Origin: Lumbricus rubellus
Taxonomy: Eukaryota > Annelida > Clitellata > Crassiclitellata > Lumbricidae
Reading direction: 5' to 3'
Length of the DNA: 64,000 bases
Assembly (NCBI GenBank): GCA_945859605.1
Contig: OX243824.1
Span: 2,318,797-2,382,796, forward strand
Shown here: positions 1 through 12,545 of the stretch, piece after piece
Numbering within the stretch: the first letter of the stretch is position 1
How the letters are laid out: each line of letters starts with the position of its first letter
The notes under the pieces: model-generated
What the model was told of the DNA's origin: nothing
Seen by the model: only the letters and a program-made list of their open reading frames with translations
Database searches by the model: none
Position numbers and translations under genes: made by a program

Positions 1-66
1 ATTATATTATATTATTTTATATTATATTATATTATATTATATTATATTATATTATATTATATTATA
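1..66. repeat. (ATT)n microsatellite
   Basis: ATT trinucleotide run at the window edge, so its true length is unknown. Confidence 0.95.
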
Positions 67-109
67 TTCTAAATAGAATTCTTGATGGAGTTGGGAGTCA
101 TTCATTCAT

Positions 110-200
110 TCGGACATTTATATAGCGCTCCTTCAAGTAAAAGAAACTGCTCAGAGGCGCGCCCGACTCCAGCGCGTCCAAAAAGAACAGTTTTAAGTTT
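110..200. repeat. Dispersed TATAGCGCC/CAGAGGCGC repeat fragment
   Basis: Carries 'tttatatagcgctccttcaag' followed by 'ctcagaggcgcgcccgac'. The same paired motif recurs at about 818-960, 17170-17400, 28870-29080, 57465-57500 and 62880-63050. I read it as the tail of a SINE/LINE family (see 57465-57630). Confidence 0.6.
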
Positions 201-299
201 AGTAAGGAACGATCCTGTCACATGACCGCCGTCTCTGGGGGGGGGACCCTCGGGAGACTTTGCACTCATTTCAACATTTGTCTATTTAAACCGAGAGAG

Positions 300-300
<1 letters not shown>

Positions 301-350
<50 letters not shown>
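301..350. repeat. (TA)n microsatellite
   Basis: About 25 TA units. The reading frame through it is a low-complexity artefact. Confidence 0.95.
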
Positions 351-353
<3 letters not shown>

Positions 354-789
354 CTTCGTTCAATAGAGACAAATCAGGGTGACACACCGCACCCAGTTAC
401 ATGTCAATGCATCTTAAAAATAAACAACAGAAGTAATGTGCGGATAACAATGTCATTAATGGGCGACAAAGAGAACCCTCGGAGTAAAGCTTCTAACATC
501 TTTAACTGGTAGAACAAAAGGATGCGGTCTGATAGCTTTCAGAGGCACATTCCCACGACTCACAGGGGTTTAGGACGACTGATTTTACTAATAATTATAT
601 TACATTGTTTTGTTGTGTGAAACAATTAGCACATCATGCCTCTGTTTTCCAGTCGTTCACTGTACAGTTAATTTTGTACTACCTCATTATTGGTCTTGCA
701 CAGTTTGATCCGGAAATAAATGATGATTTATGTTCAATAATAAAGGTGTTTAGAAAAACTGCACGTCGCCCCCACGTTGAACGAGAAAA

Positions 790-970
790 TAAATTGATTC
801 ATTCATTAATTTCGAGAATTTATATAGCGCCTCTTCAAGAAACCTACCCAGAGGCGCTCGCAGCCCAGCCACAGATAAAAAATCAGGATTTGAGCGACTT
901 ATAAAAAGCGCATGAATTTAATCTAGGCATAAGTCGCAAGGTTAGTGCGAGGCCATTCCATATAGCGGGG
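790..970. repeat. TATAGCGCC-family repeat, longer copy
   Basis: Begins 'tttatatagcgcctcttcaag', then 'cagaggcgctcgcag', and continues to 'gaggccattccatata'. The same order of blocks is visible at 17170-17340 and 62880-63030, so this is an interspersed family of at least 150 bp. Confidence 0.65.
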
Positions 971-1590
971 CCCACAGCAGAAAACGATCGGCGCTGTCCA
1001 GTACATGTATGTCAGATTTGCCTTACAAAGCATTTCCCGTGACGAGCATTTTATATCCTATCAGGTCACTAATAATTGAGCTCGACTTAGACACCCTTTA
1101 AACATTTTTAAACTTTTCTATAATTACAAGATAGGAACTCCGTAAATATTGCGTCCGGGTACTTAGTCGGTCTTAAGATTATGTGGATCACTGTAATAAT
1201 AATTATTACCAAACAAATTAATGAATAAGTAGTTGAAAATAATAATAATACTAATAATGACAAATAATAATAATTATTATTATTACATAAGTAATTCAGC
1301 AATCAATTACCTAAACAATCAAACGAAATGATAATGAATTTTGAATTTTAAATTACCTCATGCGCAAGGTGTCAACAATCTCATGTAGCGCATTTTCTAA
1401 ACTGTTGAGTAACGGAACTTTGTGTTGCGACGTATAGTGTTACACGCACGCGTAATGCGGAGAGCGACGTATACAATGTAGTCCGCTGAAGGCGATGGAT
1501 AGTTCTGCGTCGGCGTTATACGGTGGCGCACAGCCCCATGTCGTCGCTCTGTCTCTCACACATGCACACGCGCGCACGCATGCACACCAC
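971..1590. other. No gene seen
   Basis: AT-rich sequence with short AAT/TAA runs (1230-1290) and one copy of the dispersed TTAGACACC-like motif near 1087-1103. No coding exon could be supported. Confidence 0.5.
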
Positions 1591-1830
1591 AATACTACTC
1601 AAGACTGTCTGTCTCTCTGTCTCTCTCACTCCCATGTCACTCTCTTTATCTCTATCTGTACCTGTCTATGTCTCTATCTGTCTCTGTCTATGTCTCTATC
1701 TGTCCCTGTCTATGTCTCTATCTCTCCCTGTCTATATATCTATATGTCCCTGTCTCTGTCTCCGTCTGTCTATCTGTCTCAGTATCTGTCTGTCTGTCTG
1801 TCTCTATCTCTGTGGTTCTCTCTTCGCCCG
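1590..1830. repeat. (CTGT/CTAT)n microsatellite
   Basis: Degenerate CTGT/CTCT/CTAT repeats. The long Ser/Leu/Cys-rich open frames here are translations of the repeat. Confidence 0.9.
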
Positions 1831-1949
1831 TTCATCTGAACGGGGGCGTGTCTGGTGATGACGTGAAGCAATAATTGGGTATTAAAATGTAATGACGAAA
1901 ATGTTCGAAAATTCATTAAAAATTTATATAGCTTCCATTCAAGAGACAT

Positions 1950-2420
1950 TATCAGAGGATAAAGGTGGGAGGAGGAAGAGGAGGATTGAGAGGAAGGGAT
2001 ATATAGAGGACGAGAAAATTGGTAAAAACGGATAGATGAGAAAGAGAAAAAAGATAGAGGAGGAGAAGGAAGCGGAGGAGAAGGAGAAAAAGGAGAAGGA
2101 GGAATGTGAAGAGAAGTAGAGGCAGGAGGAATTGGAAAACGAGGCGAAGAAATAACTACTAGAGAAAGGGGAGTAGAAACAAGAACTGGAAAGCAAAGAG
2201 AATATTGTAAGGAAATGGAGAAGAAAGAGAAGAAGGATAGCAAAAGAACATTAGATGGATGAGACAAGAAGGAGCAGTTAGGACAGAAAGAGAGGAGGAA
2301 AATTAGGAATAGAAGAATAAAGATAGCAAGATGGAAGATACAGCAAGATTGAGGGCAAGCTAACTTGGGTTGCAAGTGGAAGCCAGGACACAGCGAGAGG
2401 AAGAAAGAGAGGATGTGGAT
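1950..2420. repeat. Purine-rich (GGA/GAA) low-complexity tract
   Basis: AGGAGG/AGAAGG-rich strand with no protein-like composition in any frame. Confidence 0.8.
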
Positions 2421-2514
2421 GAGGATGAGAGAGGATGGATGGAGGTTTACGATGGCCGACCGGATCTCGCAAGAGACGAGATAGCAAGACGGCTCTAGGG
2501 GTCAACAGAGTGCA

Positions 2515-2995
2515 ATCTTTGTCACTCTCTATCTTGCTGCCTGTCTGTATGTCTGTCTGTCTGTGTGTCAGCATCAATGTATCTATCTGCTTGTCTATAT
2601 ATATGCTTGACTCTGTCTCTCTGTCTGTTTGTTTCTCTGTCTCCATATTACACATAATGTCTCTTTGTCTCGCTATCTATTTGTCTATGTCTCTCAATCT
2701 CTTTCTTTGTCTTTCTGTCTCTCTGTCTCTTTGTATCTTTGTCTCTCTCTGTATCTGTCTCTCTGTCTTTCTGTCTCTCTGTATCTATGTCTCTGGCTCT
2801 GTCTGTCTCTGTCTGTCTGCCTCTGTCTCTATTTCTATCTCTATCTCTATATCTGTCTCTATTTCTATCTCTATCTCTATATCTGTCTCTATTTCTATCT
2901 CTATCTCTATATCTTTCTCTATTTCTATCTCTATAGCCTATCTATCTCTATCTCTGTTTTTGTCTCTCCCTCTGTCTCTGCCTCTCTCTCCCACC
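2515..2995. repeat. (CTCTRT)n microsatellite
   Basis: CTGTCT and CTATCT repeats, including three 36-bp units of 'tctgtctctatttctatctc' type between about 2845 and 2930. Confidence 0.9.
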
Positions 2996-3439
2996 GCAGG
3001 GCGGCGCTGTTCGCCACAAAGACGAAGACATCGCATCGACAAGAGCGTCATCCGGGTCTGACGGCCATTCAAGGGGCATCAGCAAGACGCCTTGTGGTCA
3101 ACCGACAAACCTCCCTCCCTCTCTTCCTCCCTCTCTCAACGGATGTGTTCGCAGTCATTCATATAGCGCCGGTGTGTACGACATTTCCCCTAAGGCAATT
3201 CGTTGTTGGTTGTTATTGTGAGGCGACGGCGACCCATTAGACGGCGAAGGCGATAGGTGTATGGAGCGCCGATCTGAACAAAAGATCCATTGCAGAAAAA
3301 CACGAGAGAGGAGGTCGTGTTGGTTAGGGAATGGGAAGGGGGTTTAGATGGATGTAAGAGAAGGAGAGGATTGGGAAAAGATGGTTGGATGGATGGAGGG
3401 ATAGAAGGAGAGTGAGTTAGGTCATGTGTGATAGGATTA

Positions 3440-3662
3440 ATGGATTGATTTGTGATTGATGGATTGATTGATGGATGGATGGATGAATGAGTGAATGAAT
3501 GAATGAACGAATGAAAGAATGAAACAAAAATGAATGAATGAATGAATGAATGAATGAATGAATGAACGAATGAACGAATGAACGAACGAACGAATGAATG
3601 AATGAATGAATGAAAGAAAAAATGAATGAATGAATGAATGAATGAATGAATGAATGAATGTA
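3440..3662. repeat. (TGAA)n microsatellite
   Basis: GATG/TGAA tetranucleotide run with sporadic substitutions. Confidence 0.95.
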
Positions 3663-3769
3663 AGGATAAATCGTAATAACACAGTTTAGCATTGTAATAT
3701 TATAGAAACATCGGGTTATTGTAACTGATTTCATTGTTTTTGGTTTTTACATTTTGCAGAAGCATACAC

Positions 3770-3804
3770 GCACAGACACACTCACACGCACGTACACACA
3801 CGCA

Positions 3805-3865
<61 letters not shown>

Positions 3866-3872
3866 AATCGCA
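3770..3872. repeat. (CA)n microsatellite
   Basis: CACA run, uninterrupted for about 50 bp. Confidence 0.95.
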
Positions 3873-4159
3873 CACCCGCATGCAACTGTGTCAATGTGTG
3901 CAAAACATGACCTATTCGTATGGAACATGCATTTACCGACTGACTGACTCTGGCCTGTGTACTGTGTGCAAATAAAATAAGACACCCTTTTTTGCGTCGC
4001 TCGATTCTCTTTTCACGCGAAAATACGTTGCTATAATTTATATATCCAATCACTACAACCAGTGTTGTCGATTTTTCAATTTGCCAACGACCTAGTTACT
4101 CGCTTCATTGACCCAACCTTCCCACCCACTCACACCCACCTCCACTTCCCACTAACACT

Positions 4160-4630
4160 GGCTTTCTGTCTCGTTGACTCTGTTTGTGTGCCTGTGTCTA
4201 TCTTTTTCGCTATCATTCTGTCTCTCTGTATGTTACTGTCTGTCTCTTTTGTCTGTCTGTTGGTATACATGTTTGTCTGTGTCTGTTTTTCTGTGTGTGT
4301 GTGTCTCTCTGTCTCTCTGTGTGTATCTCTATCTCTTACTCTGTATGTCTGTCTGTCTCTCTCTGTCCCTCGCTGTAACTTTCAGAATGCCTGCCTCTCT
4401 GTCTCCATATCTGTCTCTGTGTCTCTGTCTATCTCTGTTTCTCTCTTTTTTTCTCTTGTTCTGTCTTTTTATGCCCCACTCTGCAACTGTCTGCATGTCT
4501 GCCTATCTCTATCACCCTCTCCCTCTCAATCTCTGTCTCCGTATCTCTGTCTCTCTAACCATCTATCAGTCTCTTTCTCTCTCTGTCTCTCTCTGTCTCT
4601 GTCTCTTTCTCTGCCTCTGACTCTATCCGT
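4160..4630. repeat. (CTCTGT)n microsatellite
   Basis: Degenerate pyrimidine-rich CTGT/CTCT repeats. All long frames here are artefacts. Confidence 0.9.
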
Positions 4631-4749
4631 AGACAAATGAATCGTTTTTCCTCTAAACGATCCTTGCAGCCGAATGACTGCTCTTCGATCCGGATGCATA
4701 TCGACTTCTTCGTTATGATGGGAGAAACGTTTGGACTCCGTATACATTA

Positions 4750-5180
4750 TGTCCGTCCGTCTGTGTGTATACTTGTTTACAAGTCTCTCTGTCTACCTCT
4801 TCGTCTGTATGTAGCCTATGCGTCTGTCTCACCACCCATCTGTATGTCTGTCTGTCTGTGTGTCTGTCTGTGTGTTTGTCTATCTGTGTGTCTGTCTATC
4901 TGTGTGTCTGTCTATCTGTCTGTCTCACCGCCCATCTGTCTGTCAGTCTGTCTGCCTGTCTGTCTGTCTGTCTGTCTGTCTGCATCTTTGCATATATGTA
5001 TATCTGGCTAACTACAATTAAGTATATGTATGCCTGGTTGTCCTTCAGTGTGATAGGCAGTCTGTTTAGTTGTCTGAGTATCCGTCCGTCTGTCTGTCCG
5101 TCCGTCTGTCCGTCCATTTATCTGTCTGTCTGTCTGTATGTCAATGTGTCTCCGTTTACCTGCTCGTTTGCCTGTCTGTC
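4750..5180. repeat. (CTGT)n / (CCGT)n microsatellite
   Basis: CTGT tetranucleotides with CCGT variants and a short unique block at about 4985-5050. Confidence 0.9.
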
Positions 5181-6090
5181 AGTTCGCTTGTTTTGTGACC
5201 ATTGTTCTTCGAGTTTCCATTGTCTTCGCGTTTCAATTGAATATTTTGTATTGCGCAAGTATTCGCAGCCGTTATTGTTTGTTTAAACACGGCGCGGAAA
5301 GGCCAACGCGCGACATTGTGTTCCTGGTAGGGTTGTGATAACAATGGGCCAGGTGACAAAAGGGTAGGCGGTTGGGGCGGGGGAGAAATTCGATGTTCAA
5401 ACAATGTCAAATGAGGCAGGACCAAATCAACGACAAAACGGTTTCAAGCACGAACTGAATTAGAGAACTATTTCGGTTTTGATGTCTGAAGCCTTTCAGA
5501 CACTATGGTGTTTGGATAAATCCACACAAAATAATAACATGAATGACCAGAGAATTACGTGTTACTGGGTTGACTGCAATATATAATTTTTATACATGAC
5601 GAAGGAGAATCTTTGCCAAGATAATTAATTATTGTTATTATCTCATCCCTCTTCGTTCGGAGTTTCGGACTCGGAACTAATAATAGTTATGCAAAACGTG
5701 TCTCGAACCTACGAATTCAACAAATAAATTGAGTTTCGCAATCTCATATTCAAAGTAAGATTGTTTTAAAAGGTGTCTAAAATGTCCCGGATAATATCAT
5801 ATTCTTTGATTTAAAAAAACTTAGTCTCGTAATTCTGACGTGTTTTTCTTTACTACATAACTGCTACACGAATCACATCTTTTCGCCGTCTTAAGACTAT
5901 CTTCTTTTAAATCGGCCTGTCACACTTGGAGCGCCTCTGATTGGTGTGCATTAAATTGTGAGAGGCGATGTATAAATTTACATATGCAAAGTAATACAGT
6001 GCAATACAGTATAATACAATAAATAAAATATAAATGGCAAGTTCATCTACCACTATTAGTAATTTTACAGATCCATTCTCAAGTATGGAT
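5181..6090. other. No gene seen; repeat hairpin at its end
   Basis: Mostly unique AT-rich sequence. It has one dispersed 'aaaaggtgtctaa' motif (about 5769-5781). At 5930-5985 lies 'ggagcgcctctga...gagaggcgatgtataaat', a copy of the LINE/SINE-type tail also seen at 6580-6625 and 63325-63370. Confidence 0.5.
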
Positions 6091-6094
6091 GAAG

Positions 6095-6625
6095 AAGTAT
6101 GGTGACGCAATCATTTGCTCTCGTGTGGATCACTGTAACTCGCTCCTCGTGGGTCTCCCCAAGCTGCAACTCCCCCTTACAGCCAGCTCTAAATGCTGTT
6201 GCTACACGCCTTTCTCGGTTTTCTCATATTATTTCCACTTATATGACTGAATTGTTACGCTGGTTCCCTATCATCTCTCGATTCCATTACAAGATCAGCT
6301 CATTGTCTCCAACTCACAACTTGGCATTGTCTCCGAATATCTCTACGACTATACATACACATACATGCATACATACATACAAACATACATACATGCATGC
6401 ATATAATATGCATATGTCTCTATCAGCGACATCTCTTCGATTACTTTATCGTGATAGGAGTGGCCTTCCCCTCTTCTCTGACTAAGTTCATGTCTCTTCT
6501 CTGCTGCTTCTCGCTCTCTCTCTCATGACGTTGTCCTTTTCGCACGGGACTTCTGTGTTGCCCGAAGCGCGTTCAACACAGAAGCCTCTGCATAGTATAT
6601 GCTGCTAGAGGCGATCTATAATTTT
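6095..6625 (+). pseudogene. Decayed CR1/L2-type LINE fragment (RT C-terminal region and 3' tail)
   Basis: In shifting frames the translation gives pieces typical of the segment after the reverse transcriptase of CR1/L2-like LINEs: 'CSRVDHCNSLLVGLPK', then 'TELLRWFPIISRFHYK', then 'SLRLLYRDRSGLP'. The pieces lie in different frames, so the copy has several indels, and a CATA-rich microsatellite (6350-6410) interrupts it. The tail contains a paired 'gcctctgcatag...gctagaggcgatctataa'. Family assignment is from motif resemblance only. Confidence 0.6.
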
Positions 6626-7660
6626 TCGATACGATGCGATAAAATTAAATGATAACCAGACACTATGTCATCAAAGCATATAGTGGATGATGCCTGCCCG
6701 TGCACTGCACCTTTAAGGCACTTAAACCAACTAATATAAAAACGGCGGTGCACATCAAGTTTAGAGCAATAATGTGACAGATAAGTTGTCATAAGCTGTC
6801 GTTAAACTCTTGATCCACCCTTCAGCAACCTAATGTGAACTCATATTGCTCCAAGGACGAGTCTCATAATTTATACAGCTAAAAGAAGTCGAAAATACTG
6901 CGAAGATAATTTCTTATTGTCGCTTATTTATTTGGATTTATTATGCAGGTAAACATCCCTTTAAGTTTAAATGGTGACCGGACAAGCTCGTGAACATTGA
7001 TTAGGATGTGTTTTCCAGACTTATTAATGCAGAATTGACTAATTAAAAAAGGTGCTCAATATATCGGGTGGAAAATGCTACGCGTTCACGTTCTCGCGAC
7101 CATCTCTTAACAACACTATTTGTTGTGCAGAAAACCGTATAGTAACTGCAATTTAATCAATCAATCAATATATATATCAATCAATCAATCAATCAGAATT
7201 CATATTAATTTTCACCCCTTGAAAATGTCTACTCAGAGGTGCTCCCGTCGACTCTCGAAAAAAGTCATCAACAGTTTGTGAAATCGAAAACAGTTTTCAA
7301 ATCAGTTGTGTGGTGGTTCGTAAAATTGAAATAAATTTCTGTTCTCTTGATATAAGTGAAGCAGTAAATAGCTATCATAAAACTCTGCCACTGGTCGTAC
7401 TTTTACAGTGCCAGTCTCAAGTATGAACGAAGGAGGAGGGCGACTCTAATTGTATCGATCATGTAAATTATATACAGCGTGAAATTAGCACAAATAAACA
7501 TAAAATCATGTTGCGATGACAGTATATTACTATTGTGGCATCCTTCTTCATTTGTATTTATAACTATAGAATCACTCAAGATTATCTCCACGTCGATGAA
7601 AGTTTCGCTTTTTTATACATGTAATTATTCAAGCAATCCTATTAATAATTATGGACTAGA
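6626..7660. other. No gene seen
   Basis: AT-rich sequence with a short (ATCA)n run at 7155-7195 and a 'tactcagaggtgctcccgtcg' repeat scrap at about 7230. No coding exon is supported. Confidence 0.5.
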
Positions 7661-8598
7661 ATAGATGGAGGTCAAATTCAATATTTTGGCAAGTTAGCCA
7701 ATTTAACGTAGAAATTAATAACTAACAAAAGGTTTCCAACATATCGGAAGGCAATTGCTGCGAGTTCAGGTTCTCGCCAACAGTTATAAACAATACAACT
7801 TGTAGAGTACCTTTATGTATTTGGAAAAAGTGTATAACAACTACAGCACAGCTAGAGTATAAGACAATTGATATGGATGGATGGATCCAGATTTGACGAG
7901 GCCCCATGTTACAACTGTTACAGAGAACGTTGCCCTCGATAAAATTTGTTTGGTATATTACAGCTCTTTTACACATTGATATAAATTGCTGTTACTTTTA
8001 TATGTTAAATAGTAAACAGCTAAACCCTTAAGATTTTTATAGCGCCATTCCAAAGTGAGGATGAAGAGGATGGTGACATTGAGTGTATTCTATTGACTAT
8101 AGTGCCTCTCACAGTATAGTGCACATAAAATAGATGGAGGTCAAATTCAATATATTGGCAAGTTAGCCAATTTAACGTAGAAATTAATAACTAACAAAAG
8201 GTTTCCAACATATCGGAAGGCAATTGCTGCGAGTTCAGGTTCTCGCCAACAGTTATAAACAATACAACTTGTAGAGTACCTTTATGTATTTGGAAAAAGT
8301 GTATAACAACTACAGCACAGCTAGAGTATAAGACAATTGATATGGATGGATGGATCCAGATTTGACGAGGCCCCATGTTACAACTGTTACAGAGAACGTT
8401 GCCCTCGATAAAATTTGTTTGGTATATTACAGCTCTTTTACACATTGATATAAATTGCTGTTACTTTTATATGTTAAATAGTAAACAGCTAAACCCTTAA
8501 GAGTTTTATAGCGCCATTCCAAAGTGAGGATGAAGAGGATGGTGACATTGAGTGTATTCTATTGACTATAGTGCCTCTCACAGTATAGTGCACATAAA
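7661..8598. repeat. 469-bp direct tandem duplication (2 copies)
   Basis: Unit A 7661-8129 and unit B 8130-8598 are nearly identical. I see only isolated substitutions, such as 'atattttgg' versus 'atatattgg'. Any open frame in one unit repeats exactly 469 bp later, so the frames give no evidence of coding. Each unit ends with a 'tttatagcgccattcc' SINE-tail-like motif. High identity implies a recent duplication or an assembly duplication. Confidence 0.95.
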
Positions 8599-8776
8599 AT
8601 CAGAGGCGTTCGATGATTATTTTGTTAATGCAGTGTCGCTAAACTGAAACCATTACACTGTACTATCGAGGCATTTGACTATAATTATTTGAAAACCCTT
8701 TTTACACTTTACACAAAATTATTGTATGTTGATCCAGAAAAATATTTTCAAGTTGTGCACTGAACACCTTCTAATG

Positions 8777-8954
8777 GGTGCACGGTCAAAAGCGCGCATG
8801 TCAAAAGCGCGCAGACAAATGCGCGCAGTAACAAAATCGCGCACGACAAATGCGCGCAGACAAATGCGCGCGCGACGAAGAACACATAGACCCAAAACAC
8901 AAAATATTTTTATGCATGTATGTATTTATGTATGTATGTATGTATGTATGTATG

Positions 8955-8988
<34 letters not shown>

Positions 8989-9227
8989 TGTATGTATGTA
9001 TGTATGTATGTATGTATGTATGTATGTATGTATGTATGTATGTATGTATGTATGTATGTATGTATGTATGTATGTATGTATGTATGTATGTATGTATGTA
9101 TGTATGTATGTATGTATGTATGTATGTATGTATGTATGTATGTATGTATGTATGTATGTATGTATGTATGTATGTATGTATGTATGTATGCATGTATGTA
9201 TGTATGTATGGTATGTATATATTTATG

Positions 9228-9261
<34 letters not shown>

Positions 9262-9618
9262 TGTATGCATGCATGTATGTATGCAATGCATGTATGTATG
9301 TATGTGAGTATGTAGTATGTATGTATTGTATGTACTATATATGTATGTATCTATGTATGTATGCATGCATGTATTTATATATATATATGTATTATGTACA
9401 TATGTAGGCCTAAATACTATGTATGTAGGCCTATGTATGTATGTATGACTTTTTGTATGTATGTATGTTTGATTGTTGCGCGCTTTTTTGCGCGCTTTGG
9501 TTGCGCGCTTTTGTCCGCGCTCTTTTGTCTGGGAATGTTCCTGTTGCGCGCTTTACGCGCTATTGTTTGCGCGCATTTGTCTGCGCGCTTTTGCCATGCG
9601 CGCTTTTGTTACGGCGCC
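8777..9618. mobile_element. Foldback-like element with GCGCGC sub-repeat arms and (TATG)n core
   Basis: Flanked by a 9-bp target duplication 'cttctaatg' (8768-8776 and 9619-9627). The left arm (8777-8890) is built of 'gcgcgcagacaaat'-type sub-repeats. The right arm (about 9475-9618) is their reverse complement, for example 'gcgcgcatttgtctgcgcgc'. Between them lies about 500 bp of TATG microsatellite. Long arms made of direct sub-repeats plus target duplication fit a foldback-type DNA transposon without coding capacity. Confidence 0.7.
8915..9460. repeat. (TATG)n microsatellite
   Basis: Near-perfect TATG/CATA run from about 8919 to 9300, then degenerate to 9460. Met-Tyr-Val-Cys frames of up to 193 residues are artefacts of the repeat. 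Confidence 0.97.
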
Positions 9619-9924
9619 CTTCTAATGTCTTAAATATTTTGCTATAAGTATTTGAGTATGCATCACGGATTGTATTTGTCAACACAAATTAGGCAGTGGC
9701 GTCTAACGTTGCTCTTTGAATTATGATAATATGTCACGTGAACCAATGAAAGAGGGCTTCGGATGTTTTTTTTGGCCCGGATAGAATTTCGCGCTACACC
9801 GGCAAACTCTTGAGTGATACAAAACAAATGCAACTGGTGCATGCATTGACAGCTGCTCCTGCAGACATTGCTTCACGATTGAAATTAATAGAAAAACGGG
9901 ATCGAGGCGATTAATTTGCTATCA

Positions 9925-9926
9925 GG

Positions 9927-9983
<57 letters not shown>
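9925..9983. repeat. (AATC)n microsatellite
   Basis: About 14 AATC units in unique AT-rich sequence. Confidence 0.95.
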
Positions 9984-10629
9984 TATTTTTATTTTGCAAC
10001 AAGTATACATGATGGATATACAATGGATCCTTAGATAAAATTACATGTAGATATAACTGATATTCGACTAAAATAGAAAAAAATTCACAGATACACGAGT
10101 CTAGATATCTTTGAATTTACTTCACATTCTGGCAACGTCAGTTTCTGGTTGAGATAAGACATTTTCTTTACAGATCAGAAGCCACATTAAACTGCATTGT
10201 CCCATTCATACAACCACTCTCTTCGGAATATTTCGGCAAAGCATGTGCGTGATTTTAATCAATAAATATATTCGGAACCGGTTGTGTGGCGCATATTCTA
10301 CTGTGAGTTGGGATGAATTAACAAAAGAGATGGAATTTATGTAGCGCCGATTTGTCTGTGCATTCAAAATACGTGCGAATGATATATGAAGAGTTTTACA
10401 ATTTCTTTCTCAATTTCGCTCTCTCTCTCTCTCTGTCTATCGAGCAATTGGTAAATATCCATCGCATCATTCAACCTATTTCAAACCATCTATCCACCTA
10501 TCCAACTATATTCATACAGCTATCCATCTATTCACCTAATCATCTATTCGTGTACCCATCCATCCACCTATCCACCTATCAAACTATCCAACTAAATAAA
10601 TATCCACATCTGTGCTTATCTGCCGATCT

Positions 10630-10790
10630 GTCTATCTATTGTGGGGCGCGGTGGTGTTAGTGGGTATGTTCGTCGCCTTGCAGCCGGAGGGTTGCTCAGC
10701 ACTTCTACGTGAAACTTTGAAGCAGTGTCCGTGCTGCAGTCGGGAGCGCCTCTGAGAAGTGAGCTTTAAGGGGCGCTATTACGCGTGCAC
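10630..10790 (+). repeat. tRNA-derived SINE
   Basis: Starts 'ggggcgcggtggtgttagtg' (A-box-like), continues 'cgtcgccttgcagccgg', then a body shared with 29130-29245 ('gaagcagtgtccgtgctgcag'), and ends 'gggagcgcctctgagaag...aaggggcgctat'. Better-preserved heads with a clear B box (ggttcgaatcc) occur on the minus strand at 19146-19232 and 57590-57630. Confidence 0.75.
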
Positions 10791-10799
10791 ATAGGGAGA

Positions 10800-12160
10800 C
10801 CTAACATAAAGTCGGACATCAGGTAAAGTCGGACAAAATTTTCGCCGACCTGCCACGCAGAAGAGACTTCGATCACCAGGTGGCAGTATCATAGATTGTA
10901 TTTGCGGAGGGTCCATCTAATGATTAAAACTTCACAGCCTTCAAGGGATCGTGGCCTTAATTTTAAGACGTCGATTGTTTTCGATACATGTCGGATTTGT
11001 AGCATTTTGCAAGCTGACATAATGAAATCCATTATTCACTGTTAAGGGTTTATGATAATTTTAATTGCCGAGGAGGAAGAGTTTGAATTTTTATCACACA
11101 GATTACAGTAGAATATATGTTTTGCGTAACTTGTTTGAAGGATATTGAATTAGTGTCATAGTTTAAACTAGAGCTGTTTGCTGTCCGACTTTGCCGAACA
11201 GGCTCTTGTCAAAGTCGGACACAACTATGAAACCCTGCTGTGATGTGTCCGACTTTGACAAAACTAGGTTCACGCTAATGCTTCATAGGCAAACCAAAGC
11301 TTGAATTTGGCAAAAAGGTTTTAAAAGAATAACGAGAGACATCAAAGGCCAAAGGAAACTGGTTTATGTGTAGCGTTATGCCTAGGCCTAGGCCTATTAT
11401 ATAGGCTATGGCAATGTTAACGTTCCTCGTGACAATTTAGTAAAATAAGTGTGGTTCAGACGTTGAAATATGGGGTATCTGATGATTATTTTTACTTGTT
11501 AGGAATGTTTCAGATAATTATTAGAAAAGTTCTTATTCTTTTCGACTTTTTTATGGATCTAGATTTCATAGGGTTTTGTAGGACTAGGTAGTCGAGTTTT
11601 ATATAAGCATATAGGTCTAAGCCTTCTCTGTTTGCCTGCTTTGCAGTTAGGTTTTCATGCTATATTGCCGTGCTAAGCAAAAAGACAGCAACTCCTTACC
11701 ATAACAGTCTGAGTTACTGTCTTTTTGTCTGATGCTAGGCCCTCAGAGCGATCTTTTCAATAAATGTAGGCAAGTATACTGACATTTGCTTGATTTTACT
11801 TCAATTATTTTTAATGTTCAATGTTATCTTACAGTTAAATTTGGCACAGATCTTGATGAAAATTGGTCATTTTATCGATTGTCCGACTTTAACAAAATAG
11901 GGCCGATTCAGCAAACATTGTCCAGGTTTACCAAATAAAGTGTCCAGCTTTACCCGAAAAACCGAAAACTCAAATTTCGCCAGCTCGCTGTACTTGGCAC
12001 ACTTCTAATCGAATTCGTTTAAAATTGGCCAGGTTTAACTGACTGTATTAGTTGAATGAGATGATAAGCTATCCAATAAACTTTACATCATGTAGATGCG
12101 ACGCTCCGTTACGGAGTTATCTCGGTCAGAACAAAAGGGTGTCCGACTTATATGATAAGA
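10800..12160. repeat. Region with repeated GTCCGACTTT motif (possible non-autonomous element)
   Basis: The decamer 'aaagtcggac' or its complement 'gtccgacttt' occurs near 10811, 10829, 11185, 11212, 11250 and 11880. Relaxed versions lie near 11940 and 12140. The outermost copies are in inverted orientation, as in a terminal inverted repeat, but no target duplication was found. There is no coding capacity. Confidence 0.4.
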
Positions 12161-12299
12161 CCCTACAAACAATCAGACTATCTGTCTGCCTACACATCCA
12201 ACTATCTGTTTATCTTTCTATCCATCTATCCACACATCAATCATAATTATAAACACGTATATTGAAATAAATAAATGGGTTGAGATTAGAAAATGGATA

Positions 12300-12436
12300 G
12301 AAGAGCACAGAGATAGAGAAACAAACACGCAAACAGACACACAGACCGAGAGACAGACAGACCGAGAGACATACAGACAAACAGGAAGACAGACAGACAA
12401 GCAGACAGACCGAAAGACATACCAACTGACAGACAA

Positions 12437-12467
<31 letters not shown>

Positions 12468-12545
12468 TACCAACAGACAGACAGACAGACAGACAGACAG
12501 AGATTCATACAGACAGACAGAAAGACAGACAGACATACCGAGAGA
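12300..12545. repeat. (CAGA)n microsatellite
   Basis: CAGA/GACA repeats. The Cys/Leu/Ser frames on the minus strand are artefacts. Confidence 0.93.

Noticed and set aside
1495..5290. Many Leu/Ser/Cys-rich frames on both strands
   Set aside because: All lie in CTGT/CTCT/CA microsatellites or their complements.
7722..8445. Two identical 84-residue minus-strand frames
   Set aside because: Identity is due to the tandem DNA duplication; no domain, and one copy gives no independent support.
8726..9407. Met-Tyr-Val-Cys and His-Thr-Tyr-Ile open frames of up to 193 residues
   Set aside because: Translations of the TATG microsatellite; open in several frames on both strands.
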